Shown piece after piece: positions 13,694-21,389 of a stretch of 33,217 nucleotides of DNA (its first letter is position 1; each line of letters starts with the position of its first letter). The translations under genes were made by a program, and so were the position numbers. The notes beneath the pieces were generated by a model. It had not been told where the DNA came from and searched no databases. It saw only the letters and a program-made list of their open reading frames with translations. This DNA comes from an uncultured Prevotella sp. (lineage in GTDB: Bacteria; Bacteroidota; Bacteroidia; Bacteroidales; Bacteroidaceae): positions 1-33,217 of the forward strand of contig UQQN01000015.1 in assembly GCA_900543155.1 (NCBI GenBank), written 5' to 3'.

Positions 13694-16600
13694 ATGAGTT
13701 TGATAGTTTATAGAGCCTCGGCAGGGTCGGGCAAGACATATACTTTGGCATTGAAATACATCTCTTTAGCGCTGAAATCAGGCAGCAAGGGATTTACGCA
13801 TGTGCTTGCGGTGACATTTACCAATAAGGCTACAGGAGAGATGAAAGATCGTATTCTTGAAAATCTTTATGGTTTGTCGCGCGGGTTGGATGCGAACTTT
13901 TTGGAGGATGTAAAAGAAATAACCAAGTTAAGCGAGCAGGAAATACAAAGAAAATCTACAGAGATGCTTTGTTATATCATGAACGATTTCGACCACTTTA
14001 GGGTGGAGACAATCGACTCGTTTTTTCAGTCGTTGCTTACAAACTTGGCATTCGAGTTGGGCTTGACACGTGGATTTAAGGTGGATCTTGACGATAAAAG
14101 GGTTATTTCGATTGCTGTGGAACGTATTCTGCGCAGAATAGACCAGGAAGAAAAAAACGGTTTGAGACGCATCGTAAAAGAGTCTTTGATAAGAAGTCTT
14201 GAAGATGGAAAATCGTGGGATATAGCCAAAGATTTGAAGGCTTTTGCTGGAAAAAATTTGTTCAAAAGCGAATATGTAAACAACGAAAAAAATATCACCG
14301 ATTTGCTCAACAATGGTGAATTGCGCAAGATAAAAGAAAGCATTTTAAAATCGTGGAGCGTCCTGAAAGACGAAAAAGAAAAGGCATTGCAATTTGTGGA
14401 ACAGTGGGTGAGCGATGCAGAGGGTGATTCTTCTTGGAAGAAGCAGGTGGTGAGCACGGTAAAAACTTTTTGCGGGTATGTAAGAGATAATTCGAGCAAA
14501 GACGTGTCTAGTAGTGTGAGAAAAGCTGCAGAAGATAAAGACGCGTTGCTAAAGAATCCTGGCTGTGATGTAGCGCTTGACAAAAAAGCCCAACAGGTAT
14601 CAGACTACTTGGAAAAGCTTGTTGATTTTTATGATAATGCTGAAAAATATGGTCGTCCCTATAACACTTATCAGTTGGCTGTCGAGAACTTAGACACGTT
14701 GGCTTTTATGGGCGCAATCAGCGAGGAGATCAACCATATTGTGTTGGAGGAGAATACAACTCTGCTTGCCAAAACGCCATTGCTTTTTAAGAATTTGGTA
14801 AAGGATGATATAGACCAGTCGTTTGTGTTTGAACGTGCTGGCACCACCTTTAAGCATATTATGATAGATGAGTTTCAGGACACTTCGCGTGTGCAGTGGA
14901 ACAATTTTGAGCATCTGGTAAATGAAAGCACTGCCCAAGGCGAAGAAAGTTTGGTGGTGGGCGACATTAAGCAGAGCATCTATCGATGGCGTGGTGGGGA
15001 TTGGAATATTTTGTACGGATTTGAGGACGGAAACAACACGTCTGTAGAAAATCTGGACACTAACTATAGAAGTAAGCCTATTGTAGTGAGGTTTAACAAC
15101 GTGTTTTTCACAAAGGCTGCGTATATCCTCGACCAAAAGGAGAATAGTTGGAGTGTGCCTGCAAATTGGTTAAATGAGAAGGATGGCTATTTTGTGAAGG
15201 CAGATAATTCTGGCAAAAAGGTTGATGAGAAAAACATTGAATTTTGCAACCTTTATAATGACACCACTCAGCACATTAAACCACAATATGACAAGCCTGA
15301 ATTTATAAATAGTGGCTATGTACGCTTGCAAACATTTGAAAAAAGCATCACTGATGAAGAGATTATGGCAGAGGTGTTTGATAAGGTGGTGGAGTTGAAA
15401 CAAAAATACAACCTCGACTTTGACAAAATGAAAATGTTGGTGCGCACAAACAATGAGGGTGTGAAGCTGATTGACTATTTTGCCAAACGATGTGAGGAGG
15501 AAGGAGTGGATATCAAACTGACATCGAACGAGGCTTATTTGTTTAATGCCTCTCCTGCACTGAATGCCTTGATCTTTGCCATGAAGCGCTTGCTCGCTCC
15601 TCAAGACGATTTGCAGCGCGAACTCTTTGAGCGCTATTACAACTTGCTTTGCGAAAAGGCAGGTAAACAAGCGTTTTTTGAGGATGTGAAGAACGATGTG
15701 GAGGCGCTGTTGCAAGACAATGAAGCATTGGACGAAATAAAACGCAGTCCGCTCTATGACTTAGTGATGACGATGGTGCAAAAATTGCGCTTACACGATT
15801 TGTTAGTTAAAATTGATGACAAAGGTAAAGTTAAAGATGGTTTGGGACAATCGGCATACTTGTTTAGCTTTTTAGATAAGGTTGTGGATTATCTTAATGA
15901 CAACTCTTCAGACCTAAAAGAATTTTTGGATTATTGGGACGAGACACTTTCTTCTCAATCTATTACAAGCAATTCGAACGATGCCATAGAAATTCTAACA
16001 ATTCATAAGGCAAAGGGCTTAGCTGGACATACTGTTCTAATTCCGTTTGCAGGTTTCTCTTTTGTAAAAAACGGAAGAGATGGTATGATATGGTGCAATC
16101 CGAAGGATATGTCTGATGACTCTGAAGTAAAGGCGCAGCTAAGCAACTTGGGTTTAATTCCCATCAAGACGGCAGCGTCAAAGAAGGTAAAGAATTCTGA
16201 TTTTAAGTGCTTTTATGACAAGGAATTGAAGCAAATGACTATCGATGAACTGAACTCATTATATGTGGCATTTACACGTGCCAAAGAGAATATGTTTATT
16301 TGGTCGAAGGAACCTTCAAAAAATTCTACGGAGCCTAATGCTTTTATGTTGATAAACAAATTTATTGACGACTGCCAAGTACCTGTAGAGGGGAGTGAAA
16401 AGAACCGTGTGGTTGAATTTGGACAACTTGAGTATTGCGCGAACGAAGAAGAAAAAGAGGGTAAGGAAAAACGCATAGTGAATCCTTTCTCTGAGGATTT
16501 GAAACCTCAAAAAGTGGATGTAATGATTGAGCAAAACAATGTGCTCGATTTGCAGTTTTGCCAATCGAAAAAAGCTGCTAACTTCTTATTCGAGGCTAAG

Positions 16601-17146
16601 GACCCGAATGACATTAGTGAGGAGGGAAAAAAACAGGCACAGCAAAATCATTACATTGAAACAGGTGTGTTGATGCACCAGATGATGTCGTTGATAAATA
16701 GAGCCGAGGATGTGGACCATGCTTATCAACAAATGGTGTATGATGGTTTAATAGCTGAGGGCGATAGTCAGTTCCTGTGGCTCAAAAAAAATTTGAAAGA
16801 TAAAATAGCAACTGACAAAATGGTGAAATCATGGTTCGATGGTACTTACGAAAATTTTAACGAAAAGACCATTTTGCTTTGTGATCGAAAGGTTGACGAG
16901 AAAGATCCCTCAAAAGTAGAAATTGAGAGAAAGACCAAAAGAGCCGACCGCGTTATGGTAAACAAGGACAAAGCTATTGTGGTTGACTATAAATTTGGAA
17001 ATCATGAAATGCATGAAGCATACGAAGACCAGGTGCGTGACTACATGAAAATAGTAGAAAAACTCTTGGGACTTCCCACAGAAGGGTATTTGTGGTATGT
17101 GTATTCCAATGACAAGGATGTGTTGCCCGTACCGGCTACTAAATAA
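13694..17146 (+). CDS. addA: AddA-like UvrD-family helicase/nuclease
   Basis: This 1150-aa protein is the helicase-nuclease subunit expected to process DNA double-strand ends with AddB for RecA loading. Helicase motifs in order: Walker A ASAGSGKT (Lys14), VTFTNKATGEMK (Ia), IDEFQDTS (II), VVGDIKQSIYRWRGG (III), NYRSKP (IV), TIHKAKGLAG (V, near 770-779) and YVAFTRAKENMF (VI). The C-terminal PD-(D/E)XK nuclease has ETGVLMHQMM, then Asp1098 and Lys1100 in VVDYK, and QVRDYM. Motif V is unusual: the Glu normally following KGL is Ala777. The partner gene addB starts 67 bases downstream, so they form an operon with the promoter at 13617-13647. RecB/RexA naming is an alternative; the gene pair and the AddB iron-sulfur cysteines favour AddAB. 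Confidence 0.9.
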   Translation: MSLIVYRASAGSGKTYTLALKYISLALKSGSKGFTHVLAVTFTNKATGEMKDRILENLYGLSRGLDANFLEDVKEITKLSEQEIQRKSTEMLCYIMNDFDHFRVETIDSFFQSLLTNLAFELGLTRGFKVDLDDKRVISIAVERILRRIDQEEKNGLRRIVKESLIRSLEDGKSWDIAKDLKAFAGKNLFKSEYVNNEKNITDLLNNGELRKIKESILKSWSVLKDEKEKALQFVEQWVSDAEGDSSWKKQVVSTVKTFCGYVRDNSSKDVSSSVRKAAEDKDALLKNPGCDVALDKKAQQVSDYLEKLVDFYDNAEKYGRPYNTYQLAVENLDTLAFMGAISEEINHIVLEENTTLLAKTPLLFKNLVKDDIDQSFVFERAGTTFKHIMIDEFQDTSRVQWNNFEHLVNESTAQGEESLVVGDIKQSIYRWRGGDWNILYGFEDGNNTSVENLDTNYRSKPIVVRFNNVFFTKAAYILDQKENSWSVPANWLNEKDGYFVKADNSGKKVDEKNIEFCNLYNDTTQHIKPQYDKPEFINSGYVRLQTFEKSITDEEIMAEVFDKVVELKQKYNLDFDKMKMLVRTNNEGVKLIDYFAKRCEEEGVDIKLTSNEAYLFNASPALNALIFAMKRLLAPQDDLQRELFERYYNLLCEKAGKQAFFEDVKNDVEALLQDNEALDEIKRSPLYDLVMTMVQKLRLHDLLVKIDDKGKVKDGLGQSAYLFSFLDKVVDYLNDNSSDLKEFLDYWDETLSSQSITSNSNDAIEILTIHKAKGLAGHTVLIPFAGFSFVKNGRDGMIWCNPKDMSDDSEVKAQLSNLGLIPIKTAASKKVKNSDFKCFYDKELKQMTIDELNSLYVAFTRAKENMFIWSKEPSKNSTEPNAFMLINKFIDDCQVPVEGSEKNRVVEFGQLEYCANEEEKEGKEKRIVNPFSEDLKPQKVDVMIEQNNVLDLQFCQSKKAANFLFEAKDPNDISEEGKKQAQQNHYIETGVLMHQMMSLINRAEDVDHAYQQMVYDGLIAEGDSQFLWLKKNLKDKIATDKMVKSWFDGTYENFNEKTILLCDRKVDEKDPSKVEIERKTKRADRVMVNKDKAIVVDYKFGNHEMHEAYEDQVRDYMKIVEKLLGLPTEGYLWYVYSNDKDVLPVPATK

Positions 17147-17213
17147 CGCATTTAGATCATTCTTAAATAGTAAGCAATATCGGGGTTATTTAGCCCCTAA
17201 ATAGATACATAAA

Positions 17214-20162
17214 ATGAAAGATTTTTTGAAATTAGTGGCAGACTCTTTGCGTAGCAAATTCGACAATAAAGAAATGAGTCGCACCATTGTTATATTTCCG
17301 AATAAAAGAGCAAGCCTCTTTTTAAATAACTACTTGTTAAAGGAAGGAGAAACCATGATTTGGGCTCCTACCTATATGAGTATTAGTGAGTTCTTTTTGT
17401 CACTCACCAAACAGTTGCATTTGGCTGACCCTATCGAAACCATTTGCCGACTCTATAAAATATTTGTGCAAGAAATTCCTGAGTCGAAAGAAACGCTTGA
17501 CCATTTTTATGGATGGGGTGAAAGATTGCTTGCCGACTTTGATGACTTGGATAAGAACTTGGGCGATGCAGCGAAAATTTTTCAAGACATGAAAGAATAC
17601 GAAGAAATTGGTATGGACGATGTCTTGGATGAAGAGCAAGTTGGAGAACTGAAAAAATTTGCACGAATTTTTAGCGAGAAGTACGACGAAAAGAATAAGG
17701 GGGTTCGTTATAACTTTAGACGCGTGTGGGACAAGTTGTTAAGCATTTACACCCAACTGCGTTCGGGACTCGAAAGCGATGGTTTAGCGTATGAGGGACA
17801 ACTGCACCGCATGGTAGTTGAGGGCTTAGAAAATGGCTCTATTGCATTGCCCGACCACTACAAGCACATTGCTTTTGTGGGATTTAATGTGCTGAATAAT
17901 GCAGAAGAAAAGTTGTTTAGACAACTTAAAGAGAAAGGATTGGCTCTTTTTTATTGGGACTACGACTTGCATTATATAGGTAAGGAATTGGGAGCACCAA
18001 TAGAAGCTGGTACCTTCTTGAAAGAGAATTTAGTAAACTTCCCGAACGAACTGAATAGGGCAGATTTTAACAATCTTACCCATCGATGCGAGGGAGAGGA
18101 GTTGCAGATTACTTATGCCCAAGCAAGTACAAATAGTGTGCAGGCTGCTTATGTTAAGCAGTGGCTGCTGAATACTAAAGAAAAGCATATTAACTTGGAT
18201 TGTGCCCAACGCACAGCCATTGTGCTTTGCGATGAAACCATGTTGCAGCCCACGCTGTATGCACTGCCTTCGCAGAAAGAAATGAAACAAGCACATGAAG
18301 ACAAAGACTATCATGTGAATATTACGAATGGTTTTCCGTTGAGCCATACCCCTGCTTTTACTTTTGTGGTGAAAGAAATGGAGGCAAAGTTAAACGAACT
18401 TGACGAAAAGAAAGTGAAGGGCGAAAAGGTGGATACGTATACGTTGTCGGTAAATGAGGCAAGGGATTATGTTGACACATTGCGTAAGAAGGTGCAAGCT
18501 GAGGCTTTGTTGATACACAAAACGCAGGGAAAAGATGTGCAGGACGAAGAAGAAAAGCAGGATGCGCAAGAAGAAGTTTCGTTGCACGAGATTCTATACA
18601 CGGAGGCTTATTTTAGGGTGTATAGTGTGTTGACTCGTTTCTCGACGATGATAGAAAAAGGCGTCTTCGCTGAGGCACACAATGCCATAATGCGCATTGG
18701 TTATGCCATGCTCTTTAAACTAATTCGACAAGTGCTTCGTGGCATGTCTATTCCTTTTCATGGAGAACCCGCTATTGGTTTGCAGGTAATGGGTGTGCTT
18801 GAAACACGCTGTTTGGACTTTGATAATATTTTAATGTTGTCGGTGGGCGAGGGAATTTTGCCACAGAAGGCTTCTGAGGCTTCGTTCATCCCATCGCTTA
18901 TACGCCAGAAATATAAACTTACTACTTATGTGCGTAAAAATGCAGTGTATGCTTACTACTTTTTTAGATTGTTGCAACGTGCAAAGCATGTGACACTTGC
19001 CTATAACAATTCAACTGCGGGCACGCAGCATGGCGAAATGTCGCGATTTATGCGTAACATGCTGATTGACCCTAAACTTTCGGATTGCATTAAACGCATA
19101 GAATTGGCGAGTGCACCACAGCAATATAGCGAAAAGCCTACGATGTCTGTAGATAAGCCTTTTGAGGGGTGTTACTTTTCGCCAACGTCGCTAAACGAAT
19201 ATCTTTCTTGTAAGCGCAAGTTTTATTATAACCATGTGCTAAAACTCGTTGTGCCCGATGAAGAGAATAAATTGATTGATCAAAGGGATCTGGGTAAGTT
19301 GGTTCATAAAATGGCAGAATTGTTCTATGCTGAACAAAAGAAGAAAAAACCAATTTGGATTAGTTCGGACGACTTAAAAGCGATTGTTGAGGATGCTAGC
19401 TTTGACAAGCTTTGCGCGGAATTGCTAGAGAAGGCATATGTTGAAGTGGAAAAAGATGAGGCAGAAAAGGCTGGTAAAAAAACAGTTGTGCCGATTCGCA
19501 CGAAGCGCCACGAGATGTTGGATAATAGTGTGCTTGAGTACTTTAAGTTTTTATTAAAATACGAAGCTGGCGCGAATAAAAATGCGGCTGATGCACCTTC
19601 TGAAGGGTTTAATTATTTAAAAAGCGAAAAGAAATGTAGTCTTGTTTTGGATGTGCCTACCGATAATGGCGGTACAAAAAAAATCACATTGGGAGGTTCT
19701 ATAGACCGTTTAGACGAGGCAATGATTGACGGCAAGAAGTGCTTACGCGTGATTGACTATAAAACAGGTCGCCGCCAGAAGGATGTAAAGAAATGGGAGT
19801 ATTTGTTTGCACCGAATCTTAAGGATAGAGATGGGTATGAGTATGCCTTTCAAGCCATGCTCTATAGCTTCATACTCTATAAGAATGGAAACAAGGATTT
19901 GCCAATTGTGCCAGCATTGTTCTACATTCCGCTTACCGCAAGTAGAACTTTCTCGCCTTACATTCTTTATGGCGAAAGAAATAAAAAAGAATTCATCATG
20001 GACTTTAGGCCCTATGCTGATGACTTTGAAAATGATCTTAAAAAATTATTGTCTGAAATCATCTCGCCTAACAACCAATTTGAAACAAATAAAGAACTCA
20101 AAGATTGTAAGTATTGTAATTTTAAGCAACTCTGTGAAGATGCAAAGGAAAGCAATTTCTAA
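17214..20162 (+). CDS. addB: AddB-like nuclease with Fe-S cysteine set
   Basis: A 982-aa partner of AddA. The N-terminal half is a degenerate helicase-like fold beginning TIVIFPNKRASLFLNNYL; I see no Walker A Gly-Lys-Thr/Ser loop. The C-terminal third is a RecB-type nuclease with Asp848-Tyr-Lys850-Thr-Gly in RVIDYKTGRR. Four cysteines match the AddB iron-sulfur pattern: Cys666 in YLSCKRKFYY before the nuclease, and Cys965, Cys968, Cys974 (C-x2-C-x5-C) after it. In studied AddB proteins this cluster pins the nuclease domain together. A Lys/Glu-rich, probably coiled segment spans about residues 390-465. Frame and spacing indicate co-transcription with addA. Confidence is high for the family. 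Confidence 0.9.
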   Translation: MKDFLKLVADSLRSKFDNKEMSRTIVIFPNKRASLFLNNYLLKEGETMIWAPTYMSISEFFLSLTKQLHLADPIETICRLYKIFVQEIPESKETLDHFYGWGERLLADFDDLDKNLGDAAKIFQDMKEYEEIGMDDVLDEEQVGELKKFARIFSEKYDEKNKGVRYNFRRVWDKLLSIYTQLRSGLESDGLAYEGQLHRMVVEGLENGSIALPDHYKHIAFVGFNVLNNAEEKLFRQLKEKGLALFYWDYDLHYIGKELGAPIEAGTFLKENLVNFPNELNRADFNNLTHRCEGEELQITYAQASTNSVQAAYVKQWLLNTKEKHINLDCAQRTAIVLCDETMLQPTLYALPSQKEMKQAHEDKDYHVNITNGFPLSHTPAFTFVVKEMEAKLNELDEKKVKGEKVDTYTLSVNEARDYVDTLRKKVQAEALLIHKTQGKDVQDEEEKQDAQEEVSLHEILYTEAYFRVYSVLTRFSTMIEKGVFAEAHNAIMRIGYAMLFKLIRQVLRGMSIPFHGEPAIGLQVMGVLETRCLDFDNILMLSVGEGILPQKASEASFIPSLIRQKYKLTTYVRKNAVYAYYFFRLLQRAKHVTLAYNNSTAGTQHGEMSRFMRNMLIDPKLSDCIKRIELASAPQQYSEKPTMSVDKPFEGCYFSPTSLNEYLSCKRKFYYNHVLKLVVPDEENKLIDQRDLGKLVHKMAELFYAEQKKKKPIWISSDDLKAIVEDASFDKLCAELLEKAYVEVEKDEAEKAGKKTVVPIRTKRHEMLDNSVLEYFKFLLKYEAGANKNAADAPSEGFNYLKSEKKCSLVLDVPTDNGGTKKITLGGSIDRLDEAMIDGKKCLRVIDYKTGRRQKDVKKWEYLFAPNLKDRDGYEYAFQAMLYSFILYKNGNKDLPIVPALFYIPLTASRTFSPYILYGERNKKEFIMDFRPYADDFENDLKKLLSEIISPNNQFETNKELKDCKYCNFKQLCEDAKESNF

Positions 20163-20180
20163 TTTTTAAAAAAGGATTTT

Positions 20181-20223
20181 GAAGTCGTGAGGGGTGACAA
20201 TATTGTTGCCCCTCAAAGACTTC
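20181..20223 (+). terminator. Stem-loop after addB
   Basis: GAAGTC (20181-20186) pairs with GACTTC (20218-20223). The inner arms GAGGGG/CCCCTC and ACAAT/ATTGT extend the stem. The T-run after it is poor, so it may be a weak terminator or a 3' stabiliser. Confidence 0.6.
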
Positions 20224-20230
20224 TCAGATA

Positions 20231-20261
20231 TTTGTAAGTGCAAATAAGTACTTTGTATTTG
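20231..20261 (+). promoter_or_regulatory. Probable promoter of the B3/4 gene
   Basis: TTTG (20231-20234), 19 bases, TGTATTTG (20254-20261). Both TTTG elements are right and the spacing exact, but the TA is shifted by two bases. Leader is about 55 bases. Confidence 0.4.
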
Positions 20262-20322
20262 TGCGTTTTGAATAGCCTATTCAAGGTGCTTCATTATGTA
20301 TGGATGATATAAAATACAAAAT

Positions 20323-20988
20323 ATGGATATTTCTATCTCAACACAATTCAAACAGACATTCCCTCAATTTAAGGGAGCAGCGGTAATGGCAACAGTAAAA
20401 AATTCGCCTTCGTCGGACGCATTATGGAAAGAGATTGCCGAACAAGAGGCTTGGCTTTGTGCCAACTTTACCACAGAGAGCATAAAACATCGTTCGGGCA
20501 TTGCTGCTACGCGCCTGGCATATAAGGCTTTTGGCAAAGATCCTAGTCGTTATCGTCCTGCTTGCGAACAGTTGGCACGTCGTGTGTTGCAAGGCAAGGG
20601 ACTCTATCATGTAGACACGATTGTGGACCTTGTAAATTTAGTGTCGCTTGTTGCTGGCTATTCTACGGCTGCACTTGATGTAGATAAGATAGTAGGTAAT
20701 GTTACTCTGGGAATAGGGGAGGCAAACGAACCGTATGAGGGTATAGGACGTGGTGTGCTTAATATTGAGCATTTGCCCGTATATCGTGATGCGCAAGGGG
20801 CATTTGCTACGCCTACAAGCGATTCGGTGAGAACCATGATGTCGGCAGATACAAAGCAACTCCTTGTGCTGATTAATGGGTATGATGGCAACACCGCTGA
20901 ACTTGAAAAAGCCGCTGCTTATACCGAAGAATTGCTGAAGAAATATGCTGAGGCTGAGAATTGCACAACAACTTTTTATCTCCCATAA
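20323..20988 (+). CDS. Free-standing B3/4 domain protein
   Basis: A 221-aa cytoplasmic protein consisting almost wholly of a B3/4 domain, the fold that in the PheRS beta subunit performs editing of mischarged tRNA. Family-typical segments: HRSGIAATRLAYKAFGKDPS (about 57-76), RYRPACEQLARR, GKGLYHVDTIVDLVNLVSL (about 91-109), EPYEGIGRGVLNIEHLPVY and TPTSDSVRTM. Free-standing members are widespread but their substrate is not settled; tRNA or aminoacyl-tRNA quality control is a guess from the domain. The gene lies between addAB and the EF-G2-like gene, each with its own upstream signals, so it is probably monocistronic. Confidence 0.85.
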   Translation: MDISISTQFKQTFPQFKGAAVMATVKNSPSSDALWKEIAEQEAWLCANFTTESIKHRSGIAATRLAYKAFGKDPSRYRPACEQLARRVLQGKGLYHVDTIVDLVNLVSLVAGYSTAALDVDKIVGNVTLGIGEANEPYEGIGRGVLNIEHLPVYRDAQGAFATPTSDSVRTMMSADTKQLLVLINGYDGNTAELEKAAAYTEELLKKYAEAENCTTTFYLP

Positions 20989-21224
20989 ATTCACTTTAGT
21001 CTTATTACATTCAATTTTTGAAGCAGAAAAACAAAAGAATGTCTTTGATGTATTGTTATTAAATGTAAAATAGTTATAAGTTGGTGTTTTGTACTTGATT
21101 TTCAATCACAAAACAAAACTGTAAGATGCTATTTTTGTAAAGAATTAAATTATAAAAAAGCTCTTTTGCCATACGGTTTTAACAATCGGTATTGAAAAAC
21201 ATGTTATAAAACATATTATTGTAA

Positions 21225-21255
21225 TTTGCACATGTCAAAAATAAAATGTACTTTG
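21225..21255 (+). promoter_or_regulatory. Probable promoter of the EF-G2-like gene
   Basis: TTTG (21225-21228), 19 bases, GTACTTTG (21248-21255). Spacing and both TTTG blocks fit; the TA is displaced by one base. Predicted leader is about 128 bases. Confidence 0.45.
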
Positions 21256-21265
21256 CGACCGAATT

Positions 21266-21384
21266 GAGGAAAATCCTCGAGGAATAACAGTTGTGAGGAC
21301 GTAAAAAGGCTGCTAAAATGAGCTTGTTTGTCCTTACAAAAGTTGTTTTATTGATTCGAAACGAAACCTCTTAAAAATTCGAAT
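21266..21384 (+). promoter_or_regulatory. Structured 5' leader of the EF-G2-like gene
   Basis: Three hairpins follow each other. GAGGA/TCCTC lies at 21266-21278. TTGTGAGGAC (21291-21300) pairs with GTCCTTACAA (21330-21339), one G-U. ATTCGAA (21354-21360) pairs with TTCGAAT (21378-21384), ending five bases before the ATG. The last could block ribosome entry. No known riboswitch consensus is recognised. Confidence 0.45.
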
Positions 21385-21389
21385 AAACC

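Larger units (their letters stand above)
20989..21389. other. AT-rich intergenic region and leader before the EF-G2-like gene
   Basis: No gene is supported. The first half (20989-21220) is very AT-rich, with one hairpin (GTTTTGT 21086-21092 with ACAAAAC 21108-21114). The second half holds a promoter candidate and a structured leader, annotated separately. Confidence 0.55.

Noticed and set aside
17170..17213. Terminator between addA and addB
   Set aside because: The GGGG/CCCC hairpin near 17181-17196 has a stem of only about four pairs and no T-run, so the two genes are treated as one transcript.
21266..21384. Known riboswitch before the EF-G2-like gene
   Set aside because: The hairpins do not match any riboswitch consensus I can recall; described only as a structured leader.
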